Source: Minicystis rosea
GTDB lineage: Bacteria; Myxococcota_A; Polyangia; Polyangiales; Polyangiaceae
Reading direction: 5' to 3'
Assembly (NCBI GenBank): GCA_001931535.1
Contig: CP016211.1
Coordinates: 8,169,703-8,233,702, forward strand
DNA length: 64,000 nucleotides
In this document: piece by piece, positions 50,985 to 59,875 of the stretch
Layout of the letters: every line of letters starts with the position of its first letter
Numbering within the stretch: the first letter of the stretch is position 1
Made by a program: the position numbers and the translations under genes
The notes under the pieces: generated by a model
Database searches by the model: none
Seen by the model: the letters and a program-made list of their open reading frames with translations, nothing else
Told to the model about the DNA's origin: nothing

Positions 50985-52319
50985 CTAAGGTCGATATCCC
51001 GCGAGCACGTCGGCGCTGAGCCGGTCGCCCAGCTCGCGATAGCCGCGGGCCCGCAGGTGGACACCGTCGGGCGCGGCGCGCGGCGGCGTCTCCGTGCGCC
51101 AGGTGTTGATGGAGCCTTTGCCGCCCATCACGGCATACGTGTCCCAGAACATGCAATTCGACACGCGCGCGGCGGCCCGGAGCGCTTCGACGACGAGGGG
51201 CGTGCGCTCGGCCGTGTCGGCGCGATCCGTCGGCGCGAGGACGAGACAATCACACTCGGGAGATGCGGTGTGCACCCGGGCCATGACGCGACGGAGGTTC
51301 TCCACGTAGGTCTCGGGCTTGATGACGTGATCGCCCGACTCGTTGGTGCCGTATTCGAGGATCACCAGCGCCGGCGTGCGGCGCGAGGCCTCGGCCACCC
51401 ATTCGGCCTCGTGCCAAGCGAGCTGCGTGGCGAGACGAGCGCCGTTGATACCGAGCGTGTCGAGCACCACGCCGGGATGCGCCTTCGCGTCGGTCTCGAT
51501 GGTCATGCCGCAAAAGCGCGGCTGTCCGCCGCTCGGCCAGATCTTGAGCGCGGGAGACGCGCCGCTGCTCTGCATCACGAGATGGCGAAGGACACCGACC
51601 TTCTCGCCGGAAGCGAGCTTGACGAGCCCCTCGGGCTGGCCGGCGAGGGCATATTGAATCTCGTCGTGCGGCGATTCGAGCTTGTAACAAAGGTCCCACG
51701 TGAGCGCGGGCGGGAGGGTCGCGTCGGTGACGGAGATCGTCGTGCGCGGGCCGTCGCTCGCGCCGGTGAGGAGGACACCGCCGAGCCCGAAGACACCATC
51801 GCCGGTGTGCACGACGGTGGAGGGGCCTTTCGGCGTCGTCGCCCACTTGCCTTTGATTTCGGCGCGCACCTGCTCGTGCCGAGCAGCCTTGTAGCCGACG
51901 TGCACGAAGCCCGGGCCGCCGGATCCGAAGCGCTTTTGCAGCGCCTCGCGCAGAGGGCCGCTCCAGAGATCGGCGGCGCCGTGCGAGTCGCCGAGCCACG
52001 CGACGCGCACGTGCTCTTTGCGGGCGTGCTTCTCCAAACCGCGGAGGGCCGCATAGAAGCGATCGAGCTCGTGCCCGGCCCCGCGCGCGCTCGGATCCTC
52101 GGCCGGCGTCGCGGTCGATGCGACGGTCGCGGTGGGCGCCGCGGGCACCTCGGTGGGCATCGGCGGTGCGACGCTCTCGCTGGTCGCCGTGACCGCGGCT
52201 TGGACTGCCGTGTCGAGCGGTGCGGCGGTGGGCGTCGCGGGTGGTGCCATGCGATCGCGCGAGGTGCTGCACGTGGCCACGACGAGCACGGAGCCGATGG
52301 TCACCGCGACGGCGATCAT
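50985..52319 (-). CDS. SGNH/GDSL-family hydrolase, membrane- or lipid-anchored
   Basis: This 444-residue protein has an N-terminal hydrophobic segment (AVAVTIGSVLVVATC; Cys17 may be lipid-modified), then a Thr/Ala/Pro linker to about residue 80. The SGNH domain has the nucleophile Ser112 in LGDSHGAAD, Asn in EYGTNES, and DGVH near 418-421 with catalytic Asp and His. Such enzymes remove acyl or acetyl groups from lipids or polysaccharides. The start is the only in-frame start codon after the previous stop. It follows the SDR gene by 85 bases on the same strand and is probably co-transcribed. Confidence 0.85.
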   Translation of the reverse strand: MIAVAVTIGSVLVVATCSTSRDRMAPPATPTAAPLDTAVQAAVTATSESVAPPMPTEVPAAPTATVASTATPAEDPSARGAGHELDRFYAALRGLEKHARKEHVRVAWLGDSHGAADLWSGPLREALQKRFGSGGPGFVHVGYKAARHEQVRAEIKGKWATTPKGPSTVVHTGDGVFGLGGVLLTGASDGPRTTISVTDATLPPALTWDLCYKLESPHDEIQYALAGQPEGLVKLASGEKVGVLRHLVMQSSGASPALKIWPSGGQPRFCGMTIETDAKAHPGVVLDTLGINGARLATQLAWHEAEWVAEASRRTPALVILEYGTNESGDHVIKPETYVENLRRVMARVHTASPECDCLVLAPTDRADTAERTPLVVEALRAAARVSNCMFWDTYAVMGGKGSINTWRTETPPRAAPDGVHLRARGYRELGDRLSADVLAGYRP

Positions 52320-52404
52320 CGAGCCGAAGCGCGTCGGATCGGGCGGCGGCGCGGCGGACGATGGCCTCGATTCCTTGTCTTGCCCGCTGTCCGAGCGGGT
52401 CGAT

Positions 52405-53532
52405 TCACGAGAGCGGATCTTCCACCTCCACGTCGCTCTCGCGCAGCTCGCGACGCTTCTGACGCAGCTTGAGATGCTCTTGCACGGCGCTCACCAGATC
52501 CCCCGCGTACGACTCGAAAGGCGGGCAATCGAGGCCGGAGATGCGGAGGATGCGATCGGCGTTGCGCGCGTCGTAGCGGACCGGCGTGGTGAGCTGCTCG
52601 ACGAAGGCGCGGGGGCTGCGCACGAAGCGCTCGATGCCCGGCGTGCGCAGGAGGGCGCGCGCCAAGTTCGAAGGGATGTGGCTCTTGGGCGCGCGCTTGC
52701 CGCCCGCGCGCGCCACCACCTCGGCCACGCGGTGCGCGGGCAGCGGGCGCGGATCGGCGAGGTGGAACGTCGTGCCCGGGGCGCTCGGCGCGCGGCCGAT
52801 GGCGTGCGCGGCCTTCACCACGAAATCGAGCGGAACGATGTTGAGCGGCGTATCACCCTTGCCCGGGAACGGAATGGCGATCTCCGCCGGCGTGGCCACG
52901 ATGAGCAACGCGAGGAGATAAAGCCCATCGAGGCGAGCCTCGTCGTTCGGATCGAAGTCACCGACGATCGTCGTCGGCCGCACCACCGCGATGGGGACGT
53001 CGCGCATGGCGCGGCGGACGATGGCCTCGGCCTGCATGCGCGTCTCCTCCACCTCGCTGCGGAAGGACTGGCCGGAGGCGAGATCGTCTTCGTAGACGAT
53101 GCCGGTTCGATCGCCGGAGACGTGCGCGGTGGAGTGGAAGACGAGGCACTCGAGGTTCGACGCCGCGCGCGCGAGCTCGATGATCTCGGCGGCGCCGACG
53201 ACGTTTTCGGCATACGCGCGCCGGCGCTCGGCGGCGCCGTCGCTCACGTGCGCGACGTGGTGGATGCGCTCGATCTCACGCGCGAGCTGCCGGAACTCGG
53301 CGCCCGAGAGGCCGAGATCCATGCTCGAAGGATTGCCTTCGATCAGCACGAGCCGCGCCCCGCCGGCCAGCGCATCCCGCTCGGCCCGCGCCCGCTCCAT
53401 GCGCTCGTTCGGGACGACCGCATACACGAGGGCCCGCGGCTCCTCCGTGAGGATGTGGGCCACCATTTTCCTCGCATAAAGCGAGGGGAATCCGGTGACG
53501 AGCAGGACGGCGTCGGAGCCGGGCCGCGGCAT
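52405..53532 (-). CDS. Extended SDR/NAD-epimerase-like protein with altered motifs (FAR-like)
   Basis: This 375-residue protein has a Rossmann start VLLVTGFPSLYARKM where the glycine-rich TGxxGxxG loop is altered to TGFPSLYA. It has the later motifs HVAHVSDGAAE, FHSTAHVSGDRTG and VRPTTIVGD, as in extended SDRs and fatty acyl-CoA reductase-type NAD_binding_4 proteins. The active-site YxxxK is not seen; the region reads FRSEVEETRMQAE. So cofactor binding or catalysis may be lost or changed. It is cytoplasmic and upstream of the SGNH hydrolase; together they may act on an acyl chain or lipid. Start at the ATG at 53532. Confidence 0.75.
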   Translation of the reverse strand: MPRPGSDAVLLVTGFPSLYARKMVAHILTEEPRALVYAVVPNERMERARAERDALAGGARLVLIEGNPSSMDLGLSGAEFRQLAREIERIHHVAHVSDGAAERRRAYAENVVGAAEIIELARAASNLECLVFHSTAHVSGDRTGIVYEDDLASGQSFRSEVEETRMQAEAIVRRAMRDVPIAVVRPTTIVGDFDPNDEARLDGLYLLALLIVATPAEIAIPFPGKGDTPLNIVPLDFVVKAAHAIGRAPSAPGTTFHLADPRPLPAHRVAEVVARAGGKRAPKSHIPSNLARALLRTPGIERFVRSPRAFVEQLTTPVRYDARNADRILRISGLDCPPFESYAGDLVSAVQEHLKLRQKRRELRESDVEVEDPLS

Positions 53533-53756
53533 GGCCGGCAGCTTAGCGCAACGAAGGGTGAGGTCGAAGCAACGTCGATCCGATCCTCGCCGGTAACGTC
53601 ACCTCCCACTTCATCCATCGGCCGACGGAGGCCGAGCGGCCCGGGCGTGTCGCTCGGTACGTGACCGAGAATGCCGGCCAGAGGCCCGCGCGGAGTGCCC
53701 CGACGAGAGGCGGGTCGTTCGAGGGATGGGATACGAAACGAGCCCTTCCCCTCGAC

Positions 53757-54785
53757 TCAAATGTCGAAGAGGGTGCCCTGCTTGGTCGGCCGGCGGAACG
53801 TGCTCGGGCCGGGATCCTCGTGCCGCGGGAGATCGCGATTCAGCCCGAGGCGTTTGCAATGCACGGCGAAGAGGCTCTCGATCGCGGCCCAACGCGCGCC
53901 CACGCCGGTCATGCGCGCGCCGAACTCGCTCTTGTTCATCTTGCCTCCGCGCATTTCGCGCACCGCGTTTCGCACCTTCTGGGCGCGCTCGGGGAAGGCC
54001 TCTTCGAGGCGGCCATCGAAGACGGGCAGCACCTCCGCGGGCAAGCGCAGCATCGTCATCCCGGCGCGGAGCGCGCCGGCGTCGCGCGCCCGTTCGAGCA
54101 GCTCGGGGATGTCGGTCTCGTTCAAACCCGGGATGATGGGCGCGACGATCACCCCCGTGGAGACGCCCGCGTCGGAGAGGCGGCGCAGCACCTCGAAGCG
54201 ATTCGATGGGCGGCTCGCATAAGGCTCGATCTTGCGGGCTACCTCGTCCCGGGCGAAGGCGACGCTCATGTTCACGGTGCAGCGCGCCCGCCGCGCGAGC
54301 TCGGCGAGCAGCTCCACGTCCCGCCGGACGAGCGCGCTCTTCGTGACGATGCCCACGGGATTCCGGAACTCCAAGCACACTTCGAGGCAGCGGCGGGTGA
54401 GCTGATAGCTGGCCTCGAGCGGCTGATAACAATCGGTGTTGCCGGAGAAGACGATGAGCTCTCCCTCCCACGAGGGGCGCATCATCTCTTTGCGAAGCAC
54501 CTCGGGCGCGTTCTTCTTCGCCACGATTTTCCGGTCGAAATCGCTGCCCGCGCCGAACCCGAGGTATTGGTGCGTGGGGCGCGCATAGCAATAAGCGCAG
54601 GCGTGGAGGCAACCACGATAAGGGTTCACGCTGTAACGAAAGCCGATGTCGGGGCTGTCGTTCTCGGAGATGATGGAGCGAGCCTCTTCCTCGTAAATCG
54701 AGACCGTCGCGTTGGGCGGCGCTTCGAGCCACTCGACGTGCGTCGACGACCAGGGATTGGGCGGGTTGTCGATGGGGCGCGGCAT
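53757..54785 (-). CDS. Radical SAM protein, PA0069/SPL-like family
   Basis: From the ATG at 54785 there are 342 residues. The 4Fe-4S cluster site is CLHACAYC at 59-66 (Cys59, 63, 66), in a context of YSVNPYRGCLHACAYCYARP (split across the loop) typical of the PA0069 family. FSGNTDCYQP, GIVTKSALVRRD and APIIPGLNE mark the TIM-barrel strands. The C-terminal half includes RRPTKQGTLF. Family members have an unknown reaction; relatives include spore photoproduct lyase. It is divergent from the small membrane protein at 54904 and not linked to a recognisable pathway. Confidence 0.88.
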   Translation of the reverse strand: MPRPIDNPPNPWSSTHVEWLEAPPNATVSIYEEEARSIISENDSPDIGFRYSVNPYRGCLHACAYCYARPTHQYLGFGAGSDFDRKIVAKKNAPEVLRKEMMRPSWEGELIVFSGNTDCYQPLEASYQLTRRCLEVCLEFRNPVGIVTKSALVRRDVELLAELARRARCTVNMSVAFARDEVARKIEPYASRPSNRFEVLRRLSDAGVSTGVIVAPIIPGLNETDIPELLERARDAGALRAGMTMLRLPAEVLPVFDGRLEEAFPERAQKVRNAVREMRGGKMNKSEFGARMTGVGARWAAIESLFAVHCKRLGLNRDLPRHEDPGPSTFRRPTKQGTLFDI

Positions 54786-54903
54786 GGCGCGCAAAGGATA
54801 GCGCAGGGCTCGGCCTACGTCTGGACAAATGTTCAGACGAGGAGGATCAGGAGCGCCCCTTCGGCGTGCGCTACAGTGCGCGCTCGAAGCCTCGAACGAA
54901 GCG

Positions 54904-55347
54904 ATGCGGACCTACTACTCCACCGGTTACCGGGCTCTCTCCGGCGGCTCGATCGAAGTCGAGGGCCGTTGGGCCGGCGTGCAATGGATCGCGCTCGGCC
55001 TGCTCCCGGTGCTCCTCTTGGGCATGCGCTCGCCGTGGATGGTCGGCGTGGTGGGCCTCGTGGCGCTCTATCTCTTCGTGTTTCCGGCGCGGCGGCGCGT
55101 GGTGTTCGATGCGCGGCGCGCGTGCCTGCGCATCGAGCATGCGGGGCTCTTCGCGGAGAGCGGCGCGCGGCTCATCCCCTTTGCCGATCTGCGCGGGCTC
55201 GTCTTCGAGGACGCGGGGCGGCGCGGTGGGCGGCCGCTCCATGCGGTGTTCGCGCGCACGGCGCGCGGCCGCGTCTACCTGCTCACGCACACGGGTACGC
55301 AGAGCGCCGAAGCGCTGGCCGAGCGCATCAACGCGCTGGTGGCGTAG
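54904..55347 (+). CDS. Small membrane protein with PH-like domain
   Basis: This 147-residue protein from the ATG at 54904 has two hydrophobic helices (about 24-40 and 45-60, VQWIALGLLPVLLLGM and VGVVGLVALYLFVFP). A beta-rich cytoplasmic part follows (RRRVVFDARRACLRIEHAGLF, FADLRGLVFED) that looks like a small bPH-type domain. Function unknown. It is followed after nine bases by the rhodanese gene and probably shares its transcript. Confidence 0.65.
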   Translation: MRTYYSTGYRALSGGSIEVEGRWAGVQWIALGLLPVLLLGMRSPWMVGVVGLVALYLFVFPARRRVVFDARRACLRIEHAGLFAESGARLIPFADLRGLVFEDAGRRGGRPLHAVFARTARGRVYLLTHTGTQSAEALAERINALVA

Positions 55348-55356
55348 GCTCCCCCC

Positions 55357-55683
55357 ATGGTGCAGCAAATCGGGGTTCGTGAATTGAACGAGCGGATCAA
55401 GGCCAAGCACGCGCTGCTCCTGCTCGACGTGCGGCAGCCGTGGGAGCACGAGACGGCGGCGCTGCCGGGGAGCGTGCTCATCCCGCTCGACGAGCTCCCG
55501 TCCCGGGCCGACGAGATCGAGCTGCCCGAGGGCGCGACGATCGTCGCCTATTGCCACCATGGGGTGCGCAGCCTCTCGGCCGCGGCGCTCCTCGAACGGC
55601 TGGGCTTCGCGGACGTGGTGTCGCTCCGCGGTGGGATCGACGCCTGGTCGATCCACGTGGACCCCGGCGTTCCTCGGTATTGA
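55357..55683 (+). CDS. Single-domain rhodanese (sulfurtransferase)
   Basis: This 108-residue protein is a rhodanese domain with LLLDVRQPWEHE at 21-32, the active-site loop YCHHGVRS with catalytic Cys66, and LRGGIDAW near the end. It transfers sulphur from thiosulphate or a persulphide donor to thiols; the loop CHHGVR fits the GlpE/SseA-type group. Cytoplasmic. It has no specific partner in view apart from the upstream small membrane protein, nine bases away. Confidence 0.92.
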   Translation: MVQQIGVRELNERIKAKHALLLLDVRQPWEHETAALPGSVLIPLDELPSRADEIELPEGATIVAYCHHGVRSLSAAALLERLGFADVVSLRGGIDAWSIHVDPGVPRY

Positions 55684-55762
55684 TCGACACCGGGAAGACG
55701 ATTTTTCCTTCCTGCGTTCGGCGCCCCGCTGCGGCCCTCGACGAGGGCCCGCTCGGAGCGCC

Positions 55763-56914
55763 ATGGCTTCTCGCGCCGTCCTCATCCTTTCCATCTTCGC
55801 TGCCGGCAGCAGCCTCACCGTCGCGGCTGCCCTGCTTCTTCACCACCCGCGCGTCGTGGTCATCCCGGCGACCGCGATCGCCGCGCCGCCGTCGATCGTC
55901 GCCGAGCGCCCGCCTCCGCCGCCGCCCCCGACGGCCGCCGCCGCCCCCCAACCGGAGCCCGAGCCGCCGTCCGACACGCCGGCTCGAACGCTGAAGGAGC
56001 AGCGCAAAACCCTGTTCCACACGATGTCGACGCACCTCGATTTGACCGATGCCCAGCTCGAGGCCGTGCGCCGCGTGGTCGAAGGCTCGCCGTGGATCGG
56101 CCAGGGAAACCCGGCCATCACGCATTACGGCATGACCCGCAGCGAATGCCGCTCCCGCCGCGAAGCCGCGGGCGTACGCGTCGAGCCGCACCCGCCCTGC
56201 AACCGCAAGAACATGGTGCCTGTCTACGATCCCGAGATCGGCGAGACACCGGCTGACGCCAAGGTCTGTATCGATCAATTCGAGTTTCCCGACATCCCTT
56301 GTGAATATCCCGTGGTCTACGCGAGCGCGCGCGAGGCCGTGCAGATCTGCGCGGCTGCCGGCAAACGCATCTGCGATGCGCACGAGTGGGAGGGTGCCTG
56401 TGCGGGGTCGCTGCACAAGCCGGAGGACGAATATGCCTTCGAGGCCGGGCGCCCCTATGCGACGTGGAAGCACAACAAGGATCGCGAGATGCGTTGGGCC
56501 TACGGTGGCAAGCGCGATCTCGGCGTCTGCGCCATGGGCACCGTCAAGACACCGGGCTGCATGGGCGGTGGTTGGGGGCAGTGCGGATCCAACACCTATC
56601 CTGCCGGCGCGTTCCCGGCGTGCGTGAGCCCGTTCGGGGTCTACGACCAGCATGGCAATGCGGCGGAGCACATGAATCTGCCCCAACGTCCCGAAGAGAT
56701 GGCCAGCGCGGGCGGCGCCGGGGCCACCGAGATGAAGGGGAGCTGGTTCGTCTTCCAGCACGAGGACGCGCACGAGGACGATTGTCGCTGGCGCGCCAAG
56801 GACTGGCACCCTTCCCGGCTGATGGCCGAGGAGAGTCACCGGAACTACCACCTGGGCTTCCGTTGCTGTGCGGACGTGCCGGCGTCCGGGGACTCGGGAG
56901 AAGTGGAGCCCTGA
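55763..56914 (+). CDS. FGE-sulfatase-fold (SUMF1-like) membrane-anchored protein
   Basis: This gives 383 residues from the ATG at 55763. A signal anchor (VLILSIFAAGSSLTVAAALLL) and a Pro-rich linker precede a short helical region. A formylglycine-generating-enzyme fold follows from about 140 (CIDQFEFP, AAGKRICDAHEWEGACAG, VYDQHGNAAEHM, LGFRCCAD). In true FGE two Cys residues five apart bind copper and do the chemistry; here the first position is not Cys and only one Cys (EDDC) remains, so sulphatase activation is unlikely. It may have another role, as many FGE-fold proteins do. The downstream gene starts 44 bases later. Confidence 0.8.
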   Translation: MASRAVLILSIFAAGSSLTVAAALLLHHPRVVVIPATAIAAPPSIVAERPPPPPPPTAAAAPQPEPEPPSDTPARTLKEQRKTLFHTMSTHLDLTDAQLEAVRRVVEGSPWIGQGNPAITHYGMTRSECRSRREAAGVRVEPHPPCNRKNMVPVYDPEIGETPADAKVCIDQFEFPDIPCEYPVVYASAREAVQICAAAGKRICDAHEWEGACAGSLHKPEDEYAFEAGRPYATWKHNKDREMRWAYGGKRDLGVCAMGTVKTPGCMGGGWGQCGSNTYPAGAFPACVSPFGVYDQHGNAAEHMNLPQRPEEMASAGGAGATEMKGSWFVFQHEDAHEDDCRWRAKDWHPSRLMAEESHRNYHLGFRCCADVPASGDSGEVEP

Positions 56915-56958
56915 CGGGAACCGCGGTACCGGTCTCGCTGTCGGAGATCGACCGCGGC

Positions 56959-58854
56959 ATGAGGGCAACGAGGCGAGCATCGCATGGGGTTCGGGCGACC
57001 GCGGTGATCGCCCTCTCGATGCTGGCCCACTCGGTGCTGGTGGGCGCGTCGCTCTCCTCGGGAAAAGCACGCGCGCACGCGCCTCGCCCCGCGCTCGCGC
57101 GCAGCGCCCACCTCGCCGAGCGGGTGCCCGCGTTGGTGCTGCCGGTCGCCGTCACCGCCGATCGTCGCGCGCTCATGGCGGAGGCGCGCCGCGCCCGCGC
57201 CGAAGGGCGGCTCGCGCTGGGCGACTTCCTCCTGCGGGCGAACGCGATCGACGCGGCGGAAGCCGGAAAGAAGCTCGATCTGACGCGCGCCCGCGATCTC
57301 TACACGGGGCGGTTGTCCCGGCTGCGCGACGCAGCCGGTGAGGATCCGAAGCAGGCCGTGCCCGGCGTGCTAGGCGATCTCCATTATTACGGCCGGCCCG
57401 GCGGCAGCATGGGCGAGGCGCTCCTTCAAGGCGGCGGCTCGTGCGAGCCCCTCTCGCACCTCATCGCGGCCACGCTCTACGACGCCGGTTATCGCCGGCA
57501 GGCGAAATTGCGATTCTACGGCGGCGAAGGCGACGGCGGCGCAACCCACCTCGCGCCGATCTATGCAGAAGGCGGCCGCGAGCACGACCTCTTGACCGGC
57601 ACACCGGCACGCACCGGCGGCTCGATGTTCGGCGCGGAGGATCTCGTCGAAGCCTATGCGCGCGCCCACGGCCTCGCTCCCCCCATCGAGGCGCCCCCCA
57701 TCGGTGGCTCCGATCAGGCCGGCGGCCATGGTGCTTCCGAAGGCAGCGCGGAGGACGCGGTACCTCTGCCCACGATGGCGAGCGGCTATCCGCCCAACCG
57801 AGATCGGTTTCCCGGGACCACACCGCTCTACGCCGATCGCGCCGTGCAAGCCCCGGAAGCGCCCACCACGAGCGCCGCGCCGCCGGCGGTCGACGCATCG
57901 GATTGTGCTTTCTTCGTGCGGGTCGCGGTGCTCGATCCACCGTCACTCGCAATCACCGACGAGCACGAGGCCTTCGGCGTGGAGCTGCGTCGCATCCCCA
58001 GCGGCGCGCAGCTCGATCGCATCTTCGGGTTGGTGCAGGCCGTCGAGCGCTCGACCAAAGAGGCTGGATCGAAGGCCGATCCAGTCGATCGGATCATGGG
58101 CCTCGCGTGCTTGACCGCGCTCTACGATCAAGCGGCGGTGGGCTTCGAGCTCAAGGGGGAGCGCCCGCTTGCGCAGCTCGCGTCCGAACGAGGACATCGC
58201 GCTGCGAAGGACGGTGAGGCCCTGCTCGCGAGCCTCGATCTCGATACGCCGGCCGGCGCGCGCTTCGTGACGAAGCTCGCCGATCACTATGCCGGGCGGA
58301 GCTGGCTGTTGCTCCTTTTGCGCGGAGGCGACTCGGTGATCCTGCGCATCGGCGGCGATGTGCACCGCAATGATTGGGGCCGCACCAGCGCGCTCTCGGC
58401 GCTCTTGATCGCGCCCAGCACACGACGCGCCGCGCTCGGCATCGTCGAAGGTTTGCGCGAGCGCCAGAAGATCGCCGTCATGCACGAGGTCTTCCACGCC
58501 CACGATCACCAGCGTCCCTGGGCCTCGAACTATGCCCTCGACGACGCCGGTGACAGCGAGTTCGCCCGCGTCTACCGCGTCTTTCGCGGCGTCGCCTGGG
58601 GCCTTTGGGAGAGCGCGCGCCCGACGGAGGAAGTGCTCGCCACCATGCTCCACGAGGCCGAGCGCGAGCACGTCGATCGCGCCTGGGTCTCGGCCATCCT
58701 CGATTATTACGGTCGCAACGCCCTCGCCCTCCACCTCCACCGCGCCGACGGCCCGGTCTTCGCCGGCACGCTGAAACGCTGGCTGCGACGAAACGGCTAC
58801 GCCGATCTCGATCTCTATCAAACCGAGCTCGCCGACGCCGCAGAGCCTACGTAA
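56959..58854 (+). CDS. Large envelope protein of unknown function with a HEVFH motif
   Basis: The protein has 631 residues from the ATG at 56959. A signal anchor (ATAVIALSMLAHSVLVGASL, about 14-33) is followed by a large soluble region with two parts. Residues 60-240 include GDLHYYG..GSMGEALL and an acidic Gly-rich stretch. A second part from about 310 includes DRIFGLVQAVERS and LRGGDSVILRIGGDVHRNDWG. At 509-513 is HEVFH (followed by AHDH), the HExxH zinc-protease pattern, with Glu/His-rich sequence after it. A metallopeptidase is possible but the rest does not match a family I know. It is probably co-transcribed with the FGE-fold gene. Confidence 0.62.
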   Translation: MRATRRASHGVRATAVIALSMLAHSVLVGASLSSGKARAHAPRPALARSAHLAERVPALVLPVAVTADRRALMAEARRARAEGRLALGDFLLRANAIDAAEAGKKLDLTRARDLYTGRLSRLRDAAGEDPKQAVPGVLGDLHYYGRPGGSMGEALLQGGGSCEPLSHLIAATLYDAGYRRQAKLRFYGGEGDGGATHLAPIYAEGGREHDLLTGTPARTGGSMFGAEDLVEAYARAHGLAPPIEAPPIGGSDQAGGHGASEGSAEDAVPLPTMASGYPPNRDRFPGTTPLYADRAVQAPEAPTTSAAPPAVDASDCAFFVRVAVLDPPSLAITDEHEAFGVELRRIPSGAQLDRIFGLVQAVERSTKEAGSKADPVDRIMGLACLTALYDQAAVGFELKGERPLAQLASERGHRAAKDGEALLASLDLDTPAGARFVTKLADHYAGRSWLLLLLRGGDSVILRIGGDVHRNDWGRTSALSALLIAPSTRRAALGIVEGLRERQKIAVMHEVFHAHDHQRPWASNYALDDAGDSEFARVYRVFRGVAWGLWESARPTEEVLATMLHEAEREHVDRAWVSAILDYYGRNALALHLHRADGPVFAGTLKRWLRRNGYADLDLYQTELADAAEPT

Positions 58855-59163
58855 ACCCGAGAGAGGCTCGCGCTGCGCGGCGGACGGTGGCTTGACGAGC
58901 AGCGACGGCGTCGCAATACAACGAAGCACCGGAGCCGACCGGGCCGTGACGGCGTGGGGCGATCCGGGTGCCCGAGGTGGCCCTGTTCGATGATGCGGGC
59001 GGCCCCGATCGCCGCGGTGCCTAGGCACGTGCCGGGCACGTGCCCGCTTTGGACGGCCGAGGGGATGGCGGCGAGATCCGACGGAGCATGTGAAATCCGC
59101 TGGATCCATGGCCCTGGTACCGGCGTAAGCTGCTGGCGCACAGCTTGCGATGAAGAGGGGGTC
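58855..59163. other. Intergenic region, 309 bases, with clustered palindromes
   Basis: This lies upstream of the zinc-ribbon gene at 59164. No gene is seen. It holds overlapping palindromes at 59018-59045 (see separate entry) and ends in GAGGGGG, the ribosome site of the next gene. Confidence 0.5.
59018..59045. promoter_or_regulatory. Cluster of three palindromes, possible operator
   Basis: TGCCTAGGCA at 59018-59027 overlaps GGCACGTGCC at 59024-59033, which is followed directly by GGGCACGTGCCC at 59034-59045. All three are perfect palindromes, and GGCACGTGCC occurs twice as a direct repeat 11 bases apart, one helical turn. It lies about 120 bases before the start at 59164, fitting an activator or repressor site. 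Confidence 0.5.
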
Positions 59164-59790
59164 ATGAAGCCGTCGTCGCCACCCATGCACGCGACCCTGC
59201 CTTATCTCGGCGGAGCCGACGAGCGGCGGGCGTTGCTCGCGGGCATCACGTTCCTGGACCTGACCGACGCTCGCGACCTCACGGTCCAAGAGCTCTCGGA
59301 TTGGTTCGATCAACACGTGGTCGCCAATGGCTCCATGCCTCGGCTCTCGGTCCTGCTCGAGCCGCCCGCGGGCACCATTGCATTGCAAGCGAGCGGGCCG
59401 GCGCTCGCGCGGGCTCAGGGGGATTTGCCGCGCATCGCGTCCGCGGCGCGCGCTCGCATCGTGGGAGCGCTGCGCGGGCTCATCAGCGCACCTCAAGACG
59501 ATCGCTTCCTCCGCGCGGCCATCTTCCTCAATCGCGTCCGCCGGCAGGATGGCCATTGGGTCGCGCGCCCCGAGCCCACGGCCCCGCTCAGCGGCATCGT
59601 GCTGAGCCTGTTCGCAGTGGCGATCCTCTCGGAGCGCTCGTTCTACGATCATCACCTCTGCGTCTGCGACGCCTGCGGCCGCGTCTCGTTCGACCCCACG
59701 CCGGCGATGAAGCGCTTCTGCCCGACGCACGCCATGCGCGCGAGCGGCATGCAAATCAAAGTGCCCTCCCCCGGCAGCGCCAGCGGCTGA
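59164..59790 (+). CDS. Hypothetical protein with C-terminal zinc-ribbon-like motif
   Basis: The ATG at 59164 with GAGGGGG upstream gives 208 residues. The central region is helical and mixed; the C-terminal end has CVCDACGRVSFDPTPAMKRFC (split; Cys166, 168, 171, 186) plus His189, a plausible metal-binding ribbon. There is a weak hydrophobic segment (GIVLSLFAVAIL) near 145-157. Genes of this type occur in myxobacteria in my recollection, but I cannot assign a family. It converges on the M23 gene of the type VI island. Confidence 0.65.
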   Translation: MKPSSPPMHATLPYLGGADERRALLAGITFLDLTDARDLTVQELSDWFDQHVVANGSMPRLSVLLEPPAGTIALQASGPALARAQGDLPRIASAARARIVGALRGLISAPQDDRFLRAAIFLNRVRRQDGHWVARPEPTAPLSGIVLSLFAVAILSERSFYDHHLCVCDACGRVSFDPTPAMKRFCPTHAMRASGMQIKVPSPGSASG

Positions 59791-59805
59791 CATCGATTCG
59801 ATGCG

Positions 59806-59835
59806 TGCGTGCTTCGCACCTTCGCGAAGCGCGCA
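59806..59835. terminator. Hairpin between convergent genes
   Basis: TGCGTGCTTCGC at 59806-59817 can pair with GCGAAGCGCGCA at 59824-59835, 12 base pairs with one T-G wobble over a 6-base loop. It lies between the stops of the zinc-ribbon gene (59790) and the M23 gene (59876), a natural place for a shared terminator. Confidence 0.6.
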
Positions 59836-59875
59836 TTGCCAAGGGCGCGCCCCGCCATCCCCCCAACATCGATGT

